A DNA stretch of 55,225 nt from Chitinophagaceae bacterium (GTDB lineage: Bacteria > Bacteroidota > Bacteroidia > Chitinophagales > Chitinophagaceae): NCBI GenBank assembly GCA_947447465.1, contig CANFKE010000030.1:1-55225 (forward strand), written 5' to 3'. Under the pieces are notes generated by a model, which was given only the letters and a program-made list of their open reading frames with translations, ran no database searches and was not told the DNA's origin. Of the stretch, positions 10,158 through 18,527 are shown one piece after another. The position numbers were made by a program, and so were the translations under genes. How positions within the stretch are numbered: position 1 is the first letter of the stretch; the number at the start of each line of letters is the position of its first letter.

Positions 10158-11798
10158 CTATATCTCCACGCTGGTAAACTCGAACTTACCGCCATCAAAC
10201 AAACCTTTATCACTAAGTTTTAATGCAGGTATCACCAGCAATGCCATAAAAGATAAGGTCATAAAAGGAGCATGCATCGTAGTACCCAGCTCTTTAGCTT
10301 TTTTATCTACGTTGGTGTAGGCGGCTGCTACTGTGTAAGCATCATCAAGAGACATAAGCCCAGCTACCGGTAAAGGCATTACCGCTACTTCTCCCGGAGC
10401 TGACACTACAGAGATACCGCCCTGGCAGGCTATCAGTGCATTCACGGCTTCGCATAGCGAGGCATCATCAACACCTACCGCAATAATATTGTGGCAATCA
10501 TGGCCTACTGTAGAAGCAATGGCGCCATGTGTTAGTCCAAAATTTTTAATGAACGCTACAGATACTTTAGCATTCGGCTCATAGCGGTTCACAACCACCA
10601 ATTTCAACACATCATTAGTGATATCACTTACTATATGGCCATCAACCACCTTTGCAGGAAATTGCAATTCATTGGTCACTAATTGACCTTCTACCGCTTC
10701 AATAACTCTTATGATGGGGGCAGTTGAAACAGCTTTTACTGCAAACTCTTCAACGGTCTTGGGTAAAGCTTTAAAATTATTAATGGGTTGCGCCCTCATG
10801 TATGGCAATAATGACTTGCCATGCTCCGCCACCAATTCGCCCGATATAAATGTCTTCAGAATATTGAACTTCGCCGGGCTATCAATAACAATAAAATCAG
10901 CCGGATCATTCACCCGCAACAGACCCACAGGCAACTTATAATGCTGCACAGGATGTACACACGCGGCGTTAAGTACATCATAGATATCATATCCCTTCGC
11001 CAGTGAGCGTTTCACAGTTGCATTTATATGATTCAGCACCAACTCGTCAGGATGCTTATCATCACTACAGAACATAACCTGTTCCGGATGTAGCCTTAGT
11101 AATTCGCTCAATGCCTCATAATTTTTAGCTGCGCTACCTTCACGTATCAATATCCGCATTCCCACCTTCACCTTATCCAGAGCCTCATCAAGGGTAAAGC
11201 ACTCGTGATCGGTAGTGATACCTGCGGCTGCATATGTGGCGGCCACCTCTCCACGCAAACCGGGTGCGTGTCCATCTACAGGCTTGCCTGCCTTATGGGC
11301 TGCGGCGATCTTGGCCATTACCTCAGGATCCTTATAAAGCACTCCCGGATAATTCATCATCTCAGACAGATACCAGATATCTTTATTATTGAGCAACGTT
11401 TCCACATCTGTCGCATTAAGCGTCGCACCTGCTGTTTCAAATCCGGTAGCAGGTACACATGACGGCGCACCGAAGAAAAATTTGAATGGAGACAGCTTGC
11501 TATTGTCTATCATGTACTGCACACCTTCCATGCCACATACGTTAGCTATTTCATGCGGATCACTCACTGTGGCTACAGTACCATGTAATACTGCCACCTG
11601 TGCAAACGAAACAGGCACAAGCATAGAGCTCTCAATATGTATATGCGCATCTACAAAGCCCGGTAGAATATACTGAGCAGGTGCCGAATCAATTTCTTTA
11701 ATAGAACTGATGATACCACCATTTACATCTACTTGTGCGGGATAAGTACGGCGCTGAAACAGATCTATAAACTGACCGGATATGGAGAATGATTGCAT
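10158..11798 (-). CDS. ade: Adenine deaminase
   Basis: Converts adenine to hypoxanthine and ammonia for purine salvage, a metal-dependent amidohydrolase. The 546 residues carry the metal ligands His52/His54 (GFVDAHIHIESSM), the DGHAPG motif and the SDDKHPDE motif of the AdeC branch, then the C-terminal domain with GHDCHNI and GGISVV. The frame opens at an ATG at 11831, but the next ATG at 11798 (MQSFSISGQFIDLF) aligns with the family start as remembered. Between the two lies an exact TATCTTTG promoter-like element. It converges on the TonB receptor with only 21 bases between stops and follows a lipoprotein gene on the same strand. Confidence 0.95.
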   Translation of the reverse strand: MQSFSISGQFIDLFQRRTYPAQVDVNGGIISSIKEIDSAPAQYILPGFVDAHIHIESSMLVPVSFAQVAVLHGTVATVSDPHEIANVCGMEGVQYMIDNSKLSPFKFFFGAPSCVPATGFETAGATLNATDVETLLNNKDIWYLSEMMNYPGVLYKDPEVMAKIAAAHKAGKPVDGHAPGLRGEVAATYAAAGITTDHECFTLDEALDKVKVGMRILIREGSAAKNYEALSELLRLHPEQVMFCSDDKHPDELVLNHINATVKRSLAKGYDIYDVLNAACVHPVQHYKLPVGLLRVNDPADFIVIDSPAKFNILKTFISGELVAEHGKSLLPYMRAQPINNFKALPKTVEEFAVKAVSTAPIIRVIEAVEGQLVTNELQFPAKVVDGHIVSDITNDVLKLVVVNRYEPNAKVSVAFIKNFGLTHGAIASTVGHDCHNIIAVGVDDASLCEAVNALIACQGGISVVSAPGEVAVMPLPVAGLMSLDDAYTVAAAYTNVDKKAKELGTTMHAPFMTLSFMALLVIPALKLSDKGLFDGGKFEFTSVEI

Positions 11799-11802
11799 GG
11801 AG

Positions 11803-11810
11803 CAAAGATA
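11803..11810 (-). promoter_or_regulatory. -7-like element (TATCTTTG) abutting the ade start
   Basis: Exact TAnnTTTG match on the minus strand, ending only four bases before the preferred ade ATG (11798). If used, the transcript would be leaderless or nearly so. It could be a chance match inside an N-terminal extension starting at 11831. Confidence 0.35.
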
Positions 11811-11848
11811 CTCACAAATATTGTTGTTCATGTCTCCGCAACAGCATA

Positions 11849-12340
11849 CTACTGCTTGTTGAGCTTTCCTGCAAAATCGATCACTTCACTGTATTCCGAG
11901 CAGCCACTGCCGGAATGAAAATGTATATACAAAGTGTCGTTCTTGATCCGGATATGACTGGGCTGTGGCTGTCTGCTGTCGTACATATAGGTGCTATCTG
12001 CCCTGGGCTTGCTGGTATAACTAAATGCTACACTCCTTAGGTTAGCGGTAGTTGTATCATAGTAATTACTCATTTCTATAAAATACCTTTTGCCCGTCAC
12101 TGTAAAGGTCGTATCATCTGGATAAGTAATCGTATAGTTGGTGAGATCTGTGCGTCTTACAGTATACACTGGAGACATCGCACTAAAAGCGTCAATACAT
12201 GTACCCTCAGCTGTAAAATTACGTGCGACAACAGCTACCGGAGCAGGTTGCTCAGGTGCGGAATTGGACTTCTTAGCGCATCCGGTCAGAATAAAAAACA
12301 GGATGCCGATATAACTGATTAGAATCACCTTAGAACTCAT
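11849..12340 (-). CDS. Lipoprotein, function unknown
   Basis: 163 residues with an SPII signal (MSSKVILISYIGILFF) and lipobox LTGC (Cys21). A short Pro/Ala linker follows, then a beta-rich domain with repeated strand-like segments (TDLTNYTITYPDDTTFTV, RYFIEMSNYYD) ending GSGCSEYSEVIDFAGKLNK. Two cysteines in the mature part (GTCIDAF and GSGCSEY) could form a disulphide. No family was recognised. Its stop lies 50 bases before the preferred ade start on the same strand, so co-transcription with adenine deaminase is possible. Confidence 0.65.
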   Translation of the reverse strand: MSSKVILISYIGILFFILTGCAKKSNSAPEQPAPVAVVARNFTAEGTCIDAFSAMSPVYTVRRTDLTNYTITYPDDTTFTVTGKRYFIEMSNYYDTTTANLRSVAFSYTSKPRADSTYMYDSRQPQPSHIRIKNDTLYIHFHSGSGCSEYSEVIDFAGKLNKQ

Positions 12341-12541
12341 ATATTATCCGTTAAGATCCAACAACGAAACGTAATTGCACTTTTAATATTGCTTCATAAC
12401 CGGAAAAGACATTAAATATATCAAGTCTGGTGATACCCATTTCGATCTAAAAACCACATTTCCCTTAAACAGCTTACCTTCATCCTCTTAAACCGGTACT
12501 GTCAACCGGCTTAATTTTTGAACTTTTCAACAAAGAACATA

Positions 12542-13021
12542 ATGTATCGAATAGGACAAGGAATAGATTTTCACCAAATGGTCGAGGGCCGCGAATTTTG
12601 GCTCGGTGGCGTACTCATACCACACACAAAGGGCGCATTGGGTCACTCTGATGCCGATGTACTGCTGCACGCTATCTGTGATGCAATGCTGGGCGCTTTA
12701 AGCTTGGGAGACATAGGCAAGCACTTCCCTGATACTGACCAATCATTTAAAAATATTGATAGCAAGATATTGCTCGAGCGCTGCTTCATGCTGATAGCCG
12801 AACGTGGTTATTGTGTAGTAAATGTAGATAGCACCATACTGCTGCAGGCCCCTAAGATCATGAAGTATGCCGATGCCATGCGCGAAACAATTGCTAAGAT
12901 ATTACACATCACCATCAACGACATATCCATCAAAGCCACCACTACAGAACAAATGAGTTTTATTGGGCGAGAAGAAGGGATCGTAGCCACAGCAAACCTG
13001 CTATTGCAAAAGGTAGGATAA
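12542..13021 (+). CDS. ispF: 2-C-methyl-D-erythritol 2,4-cyclodiphosphate synthase
   Basis: The MEP-pathway enzyme that closes the cyclodiphosphate ring, a zinc-dependent homotrimer. The 159 residues match the family size. The zinc ligands are Asp9 and His11 (GQGIDFHQM) and His43 (SDADVLLHAICDAMLGA). The family's GDIGKHFPDTD loop and ATTTEQMSFIGREEG segment are both present. The frame opens from a TTG at 12518; the ATG at 12542 begins exactly at the family start MYRIGQG. It is followed after 22 bases by the methyltransferase gene, so the two probably form an operon. Confidence 0.97.
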   Translation: MYRIGQGIDFHQMVEGREFWLGGVLIPHTKGALGHSDADVLLHAICDAMLGALSLGDIGKHFPDTDQSFKNIDSKILLERCFMLIAERGYCVVNVDSTILLQAPKIMKYADAMRETIAKILHITINDISIKATTTEQMSFIGREEGIVATANLLLQKVG

Positions 13022-13043
13022 AGGAATTATCAAAAATAATATA

Positions 13044-13754
13044 ATGTCTAAAAAAAATCAGGCGGTATATCTCATACCATTGCCTATAGTTGAAAGAGCG
13101 CTGCATACTTTGTCTCCTGAGGTGACTACACAAACCGCGCATATTACTCACTACTTTGCTGAAGACCTGCGTGTAGCCAGAAGATTCATTAAGTCGCTTC
13201 ATCCTAAGATGGTCATTGAAACGCTTGAATTTTCTGAGATCACCAAACACGAAGGTGCAGATAAGACTCTCTTTCGTAAATGGCTGAAAGAAGGACACAA
13301 CATCGGCATCATGAGCGATGCAGGTTGCCCGGGCATTGCAGATCCGGGAGCAGACCTCGTAAATATTGCTCACCTGCAGCACGCTAAAGTAATTCCACTT
13401 ACCGGCCCCAGTTCTATATTACTGGCGCTGATGGCCTCTGGCCTTAATGGACAAAGCTTTGCGTTCAATGGCTACCTACCCGTAAAAGACCCTATGCGCA
13501 GCAAGCGCATTCAGCAATTGGAGGCCCACTCTGCCAAAGAGAAACAAACACAATTATTCATAGAAACGCCTTACCGCAATAACTCCCTGCTGGCAGACAT
13601 GCTCAAAAACTGTCAGTCGCATACTAAGATCTGCATTGCGCAGAATATTACAGGAGATAATGCCTTTATCAAAACTAAAAGTGTTGCAGATTGGCGCCAG
13701 GAAATACCTGTGCTGGAAAAATTCCCTGCTATCTTTTTAATGCTTGGCTATTGA
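13044..13754 (+). CDS. RsmI-like SAM-dependent methyltransferase (tetrapyrrole methylase fold), divergent
   Basis: 236 residues with the tetrapyrrole-methylase fold shared by RsmI, the 16S rRNA C1402 2'-O-methyltransferase. Seen are the N-terminal strand YLIPLPI, SDAGCPGIADPGADLV (RsmI consensus SDAGTPLISDPG), the VIPLTGPSSILLALMASGL motif and FIETPYRNNSLL. The central ATP/SAM-type loop is variant (Cys-Pro-Gly-Ile instead of Thr-Pro-Leu-Ile), and the N-terminus lacks the usual 'GNLGDIT' element. This is a distinct subgroup that in Bacteroidota often co-exists with a canonical RsmI. rRNA methylation is therefore only a possibility. It follows ispF closely and ends in a strong bidirectional terminator. 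Confidence 0.8.
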   Translation: MSKKNQAVYLIPLPIVERALHTLSPEVTTQTAHITHYFAEDLRVARRFIKSLHPKMVIETLEFSEITKHEGADKTLFRKWLKEGHNIGIMSDAGCPGIADPGADLVNIAHLQHAKVIPLTGPSSILLALMASGLNGQSFAFNGYLPVKDPMRSKRIQQLEAHSAKEKQTQLFIETPYRNNSLLADMLKNCQSHTKICIAQNITGDNAFIKTKSVADWRQEIPVLEKFPAIFLMLGY

Positions 13755-13774
13755 TCTCGTCCCCAGGAATAGTA

Positions 13775-13818
13775 ATAAAGAATAAGGGCAAGCCAAACGG
13801 CTTGCCCTTATTCTTTAT
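13775..13818. terminator. Bidirectional terminator, perfect 20-bp arms
   Basis: Arms 13775-13794 and 13799-13818 (ataaagaataagggcaagcc and its exact complement) enclose a four-base loop. It lies between the convergent methyltransferase and S41 protease genes. The stem base is A/U-rich on both sides, so it should act for both strands. Confidence 0.85.
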
Positions 13819-13831
13819 AGAAAGAACTCGA

Positions 13832-16030
13832 TTAGTTCATTTTCTGCTTTCCTACAGACATCTTCATACCTGACTTAGAAAGATCAGAGAGGATATTTAC
13901 CGTTTCACCGATATATACATCCTTACTTACATTCTTCAGCCATTCCTTGTTCTTGTTGATAGATACTGTATCAATATTGATACGCTCTTTATCTGCAGCA
14001 AGATTGCTCATATCAAGAGTAAGTGCTTTCTTTTGTATCTCTTCCAGTTTCTTGGTTATTGCATTAGCTTCTTCCTGCTCCTTTCTGTAGGTCTTTTCAT
14101 TCAGGGATACGGTGTTATTGTCCATCTTCTTCTTACGGGCAGCAGCAGTCTGTTCTATCAGATTGAATGTAGGATTATTGGCAACTCTGCTCTTACTCAT
14201 CGCAGCCAACTGAGCTCTGTTCACCACCGCATTAGAAGATCTGATAGGTGCTGCAGGTATCTCATCATATGGCAACGCCGCTTTATTCTTTCGTTCTCCC
14301 ATATCCTCATCATCAAGAAAAGCATACGCGTCAGGCAGAGCAACATCCGGCACTACGCCTTTCAATTGAGTAGATCCTCCGTTGACTCTATAGAACTTCT
14401 CCATAGTAAGCTTCAAAGTACCGATCGATGGATCTGCATTATTGGTATCATTGGCCAACTGCATTCTGGTCATCGGACTCAGCATCTCATCCAATGGCAG
14501 CATTTTCTGTACAGTACCCTTACCATAAGTTGGCGCACCAACTATTACCGCACGATTGTAATCTTGCATAGCTGCCGCCAAAATTTCTGACGCAGAAGCA
14601 CTGTTCTGGTTCACCATTATTGCAAATGGTCCGGAATAAATAGCAGTGTCAGTAATGGAAGATCGTAACGTAGTAACAGATGAATTACTGTTCTTCACCT
14701 GCACCACAGGGCCCTTACCTACAAATATCCCTGCCATCTCCACTACATCACCAAGAGATCCGCCACCGTTGTTACGCAGGTCAAGTATCATTCCGCTTAC
14801 GCCTTCGCTCTTCAGTTTCTTTACTTCTTCCAGCACATCCGTAGCACATCTGCGGCCGCTGGTATGATTAAAGTCTGCATAGAACTCAGGGAGATAGATA
14901 TAGCCTATCTTCCCTTCTTTGGTATTAATGATGGCCGACTTTGCAAAGGTCTCCTCTATCTTGATCACATCTCTGATGATCGGTATTACTTTTACTGTAT
15001 TATCCGGCCTCTTCACTGTCAAACGCACCTCAGTACCCTTATCCCCACGTATCAGCTTGATCACGTCATTAATATCATATCCCTGCACATCTACAGGTGC
15101 CTTATCTCCCTGTGCTACTTTTATGATCTCATCATCTGCTTTCAGCTCACCCTGCTTCCACGATGGGCTGCCGGTAATGATGCCGGTGATCAGGATCTTT
15201 CCATTGTCCGGATTTTCCCTCAACTGTGCGCCGATACCAAAAAAGCTGCCACTCATAGACACATCGAAGTTGGTCTTGTCAGCAGGAGGAAAATAGGCGG
15301 TATGAGGATCCTCAGTTTCTGCTATTGCATTCACGTAAGCAGTGAATCTGTCATCATCCTTCATCTTGTGCATGCCCTTATACAAACGCTGATATAGCTT
15401 CTTGGTTTCTTCACGCGCCTGCGCTTCCAGCTCAGCATCAGTTTTCTTCTTATAATCTGCAGAGTCTTTTACTTTCTTTTCCTGCGCGTCTTTCAGATCC
15501 ACATATTTCTCCAGTACTCTGTATTTCAATACTTCTTTCCATCTTTCTGCCAGCCCTGCCTCACCATCGGCATATGGCTCCTTCTTGGCATCCATCTGCA
15601 AACGATCGTCTGATGTGAAAATGAATGGCTTGGACAGAATATCCTGATAGTATTTTTCAGAATTGGCTATGCGTCTCAGATATATGGCATCGAACGAATC
15701 AAAGAACTCTATAGAGCCTGCCTTTATCTGATCATCTATCTTGAACTCATAAGCGCCCAACTTCTGCGCATCCTGACGAGTGAAATACATTTTACTGTAG
15801 TCAAAATAATCCATCATCCTGTTATACACCCGAGATGAAAATGTGTCGTCTATAGGACGAGGCGAAAAATGCTCATGCTGCAACGCTGCCATCACACTCT
15901 CCACTACCAACTTTCTTTTATCGTCTGATGATCTTGAATTTCTCCCGCTATACTTGAACGAAAAAAAAGCAGCAAGAACACCCAATATCAACAGCGGTAT
16001 CAGAATTTTATTCTTCATGAATTTCAACAT
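13832..16030 (-). CDS. Tail-specific (S41) carboxy-terminal processing protease
   Basis: An envelope protease that degrades or trims proteins from their C-termini (Prc/Tsp type). The 732 residues are close to E. coli Prc. An N-terminal membrane anchor/signal (ILIPLLILGVLAAFFSF) is followed by a long helical domain, a PDZ domain (about 245-335, GSFFGIGAQL ... VDVQGYDINDVIKLIRG), the S41 core, and the C-terminal Prc-type domain (DUF3340 family). The catalytic Ser479 in NSASASEI and Lys504 in TYGKGTVQ are 25 residues apart, as in Prc. The start could also be the ATG four codons later. A TACATTTG -7 element lies 24 bases upstream. Confidence 0.95.
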   Translation of the reverse strand: MLKFMKNKILIPLLILGVLAAFFSFKYSGRNSRSSDDKRKLVVESVMAALQHEHFSPRPIDDTFSSRVYNRMMDYFDYSKMYFTRQDAQKLGAYEFKIDDQIKAGSIEFFDSFDAIYLRRIANSEKYYQDILSKPFIFTSDDRLQMDAKKEPYADGEAGLAERWKEVLKYRVLEKYVDLKDAQEKKVKDSADYKKKTDAELEAQAREETKKLYQRLYKGMHKMKDDDRFTAYVNAIAETEDPHTAYFPPADKTNFDVSMSGSFFGIGAQLRENPDNGKILITGIITGSPSWKQGELKADDEIIKVAQGDKAPVDVQGYDINDVIKLIRGDKGTEVRLTVKRPDNTVKVIPIIRDVIKIEETFAKSAIINTKEGKIGYIYLPEFYADFNHTSGRRCATDVLEEVKKLKSEGVSGMILDLRNNGGGSLGDVVEMAGIFVGKGPVVQVKNSNSSVTTLRSSITDTAIYSGPFAIMVNQNSASASEILAAAMQDYNRAVIVGAPTYGKGTVQKMLPLDEMLSPMTRMQLANDTNNADPSIGTLKLTMEKFYRVNGGSTQLKGVVPDVALPDAYAFLDDEDMGERKNKAALPYDEIPAAPIRSSNAVVNRAQLAAMSKSRVANNPTFNLIEQTAAARKKKMDNNTVSLNEKTYRKEQEEANAITKKLEEIQKKALTLDMSNLAADKERINIDTVSINKNKEWLKNVSKDVYIGETVNILSDLSKSGMKMSVGKQKMN

Positions 16031-16054
16031 AGTCTTTACTTAATGAATTATAAA

Positions 16055-16062
16055 CAAATGTA
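16055..16062 (-). promoter_or_regulatory. -7 element (TACATTTG) for the S41 protease
   Basis: Exact TAnnTTTG match on the minus strand, 24 bases before the start codon at 16030, a typical distance for this class of promoter. Confidence 0.55.
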
Positions 16063-16177
16063 GAGTAATTGCTGTTAAAAAAAGCCTAAGCAAAGCAAAA
16101 CCAAGGGTTAAAACAAAGGGGATATATTTTTGTTTATACCCTGCCTTACCTGCTCAACAACAATTACTGAAAACAAT

Positions 16178-16816
16178 TTACGTGCCCTGCCCCATAAAGG
16201 TTTTCAATAGCAACATAGCACCCAGTATGGCTATTATCAGCGAAGCCCCCTTCTGCACATAGATCAGCCTGCGGGGAGTTAACAATACACGTATCTTTTC
16301 CGCTAGGAATACCTTCAGAAAATCAATGGAAAGGATCAGAACCAGACAGGTGCCGAATAAGATGAATCTGTATGTACCATCCTTATTGGCAGTAGCAGTC
16401 ACAGCCGCCAGCCAACTGATGATAACACCCGGATTGATCGTATTGATGATAAATCCGCTTGCCCATATCTTCACATAGTGCGCGCCACTTATCGTCACCG
16501 CCTCTTTACTTGGTCGCTTGGGCTTTGCCTTCCTCAACACTCCTGCCAGACCTACTATCAGAAGTATCACAGCGCCAACATAGGCTATGTAATTACCATA
16601 CTTCCCGAGCACCACTAGCCATGATGCTGCCACATTGGCTATAATAACATACAATGAATCGCTCACAGACACCCCCAGCACAAATGCCAACCCGGCTTTA
16701 TAGCTGTTATCCATGCTATACTTGATGACCGCAAACAGCGTCGGACCTACCGATATGGCCATAAACAAGCCTACCAATACTCCCTTTATCACCGCATCTA
16801 AAACTTCTGACTGCAT
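16178..16816 (-). CDS. LysE-family amino-acid exporter
   Basis: A small membrane exporter of the LysE/RhtB fold, about 212 residues with six hydrophobic helices. The N-terminal GVLVGLFMAISVGPTLFAVI carries the family's glycine/proline motif, and helix four has the Asn-Pro pair (INTINPGVIISW). The frame opens at a TTG at 16828; the ATG at 16816 (MQSEVLDAVIKG) is preferred. A near-match -7 motif (TATCTTGC) lies about eight bases upstream, suggesting a very short leader. The substrate cannot be deduced. Confidence 0.9.
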   Translation of the reverse strand: MQSEVLDAVIKGVLVGLFMAISVGPTLFAVIKYSMDNSYKAGLAFVLGVSVSDSLYVIIANVAASWLVVLGKYGNYIAYVGAVILLIVGLAGVLRKAKPKRPSKEAVTISGAHYVKIWASGFIINTINPGVIISWLAAVTATANKDGTYRFILFGTCLVLILSIDFLKVFLAEKIRVLLTPRRLIYVQKGASLIIAILGAMLLLKTFMGQGT

Positions 16817-16996
16817 TTCGGAAAGCAAGATACGTGTATTATTACAATGACTGTATGAGCTATGACCTGTAAAGCCTTATAAAAACCTGAATATTATAAG
16901 CACTTGCAAACCAAACAAATTATAAATGATACAATACACGCAACTATTTATTAAAGTGTTCAATAATTTATCTTTTATCCTATGACCCAATACTCC

Positions 16997-17004
16997 TATC
17001 TTTG
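16997..17004 (+). promoter_or_regulatory. -7 element (TATCTTTG) for purC
   Basis: Exact TAnnTTTG, followed by 33 bases to the purC ATG at 17038, including an AGG about six bases before the start. One of the cleanest promoters in the window. Confidence 0.6.
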
Positions 17005-17037
17005 CAATCCAAAAAAAAACAGTTAAACACAGGTGAT

Positions 17038-17958
17038 ATGAATTTACCCGGCCAAACTAATTTTTATAAAGGGAAAGTTCGCGATGTATATACTATCGCA
17101 GACAAGTACATGGTAATGATTGTGAGCGATCGTATCTCTGCGTTCGATGTGGTGCTTCCGCGACCTATTCCTTACAAAGGACAGGTGCTCAATCAGATAG
17201 CTGCCCAGTTTCTTGATGCTACAAAAGACATTGTACCGAACTGGAAAATTTCTACTCCGCTGCCTAACACAACTATTGGTTTCAAATGCGAACCATATCC
17301 TGTGGAAATGGTGGTACGTGGCAATCTTACCGGTCATGCATGGCGTACATACAAAGCAGGCAAACGCGAATTATGTGGTGTAGCAATGCCTGATGGCATG
17401 AAAGAAAATGACTTTTTCGATAAGCCTATCCTTACTCCTACTACCAAAGCTCACGTAGGTCATGATGAAGATATCTCAAGAGAAGAGATCATCAGCAGTG
17501 GTTTGATATCAGAAAAAGAATACGAACAACTGGAGCGTTACACTCTGGCTTTATTCGAGCGTGGTCGTGAAATTGCTAAGGGCCGTGGCCTTATCCTCGT
17601 AGATACCAAATACGAATTTGGTAAGATAGGGGACACCATTTATCTTATAGATGAGATCCATACTCCCGATAGCTCACGTTACTTCTACATGGAAGGTTAT
17701 GAAGACCGCCAGAAGAACGGAGAACAGCAGAAACAATTGTCTAAGGAGTTCGTAAGAGAATGGCTGATGGACAATGGTTTCCAGGGAAAAGAGGGACAAC
17801 AGATACCCGAAATAACAGATGAGATCGCTGGTCAGATATCTGAAAGATATATTGAGCTATATGAAGTTGTTACTGGCAAGACCTTCCAGAAACAAGATAT
17901 GAACTATAATGAAGTAGAAAGTAAAATTATCGCTGCACTTAGCGATATCAATAAATAG
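17038..17958 (+). CDS. purC: Phosphoribosylaminoimidazole-succinocarboxamide synthase
   Basis: Joins CAIR and aspartate with ATP in de novo purine synthesis. At 306 residues it is the long form (yeast Ade1 size) rather than the short E. coli form of 237. Seen are the N-terminal [10 protein letters not shown] glycine-rich loop, [25 protein letters not shown] and the C-terminal VDTKYEFG and [14 protein letters not shown] motifs. The frame is open upstream from a TTG at 17002 that lies inside the promoter, so the ATG at 17038 is the start. Monocistronic, with its own promoter and terminator. Confidence 0.98.
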   Translation: MNLPGQTNFYKGKVRDVYTIADKYMVMIVSDRISAFDVVLPRPIPYKGQVLNQIAAQFLDATKDIVPNWKISTPLPNTTIGFKCEPYPVEMVVRGNLTGHAWRTYKAGKRELCGVAMPDGMKENDFFDKPILTPTTKAHVGHDEDISREEIISSGLISEKEYEQLERYTLALFERGREIAKGRGLILVDTKYEFGKIGDTIYLIDEIHTPDSSRYFYMEGYEDRQKNGEQQKQLSKEFVREWLMDNGFQGKEGQQIPEITDEIAGQISERYIELYEVVTGKTFQKQDMNYNEVESKIIAALSDINK

Positions 17959-17979
17959 TCCTTTACTTCATTCAACATA

Positions 17980-18020
17980 AAAGGGTTTTAACGAATAACG
18001 TTAAAACCCTTTATTATTTT
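17980..18020. terminator. Terminator between purC and the response regulator
   Basis: Arms aaagggttttaacg (17980-17993) and its exact complement (17999-18012) around a five-base loop, then attatttt. It suits purC on the plus strand; the A-rich flank could also serve the converging minus-strand regulator gene. Confidence 0.8.
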
Positions 18021-18045
18021 ATACCCTGTATCAACAGCTATCACG

Positions 18046-18456
18046 CTACTTTTTATTTTGCGCATAAGTGATCAGCGCAATGGTCTCTTTGGTCAATGGC
18101 TTTATCAGATAATAAACAACATTCTTATTCTCCTTAGCACGCTCCATATCTCTCTTATCTACAGATGAGGAGAGTATATATATCTTCAGTCTGTTCTTAA
18201 CTTTTTCGTCTAATTGCTCAAAAAGATCTAAAAACTCCCACCCGTTCATCACCGGCATATTGATGTCAAGGAACAAGGTCGCATTATGGGAATGATCTGT
18301 ACGCGAATATTCACTAACTACATAGTCAAACCCTTCCTTCGGATCAGTGAAAGTAACGACATCTGCACCTTTGTCCATCTTCTCAATACACACACGACAT
18401 ATCTTATTATTCAGTGCATCGTCATCAATTACAATAAAGCGATTATTTTCAGTCAT
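18046..18456 (-). CDS. Single-domain response regulator (receiver only)
   Basis: 136 residues, just one receiver domain with no output domain. Acidic pocket Asp11-Asp13, phospho-acceptor Asp64 (LFLDINMPVMNGWEF), switch serines 96-98 and conserved Lys119 (LIKPLT) are all present, so it should be phosphorylated normally. Such proteins act as diffusible phospho-carriers or bind a partner directly. It lies 71 bases downstream of a PAS histidine kinase on the same strand, the obvious candidate kinase. Confidence 0.93.
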   Translation of the reverse strand: MTENNRFIVIDDDALNNKICRVCIEKMDKGADVVTFTDPKEGFDYVVSEYSRTDHSHNATLFLDINMPVMNGWEFLDLFEQLDEKVKNRLKIYILSSSVDKRDMERAKENKNVVYYLIKPLTKETIALITYAQNKK

Positions 18457-18527
18457 AGTTCTAAATTAGTAAATTATTTGTGCACTGCATATTGTTATCT
18501 GCAATGGTAATATTTGGTCAAGACTTT

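Noticed and set aside
17002..17037. TTG start for purC at 17002
   Set aside because: It lies inside the TATCTTTG promoter element, and the family sequence begins at the ATG at 17038.
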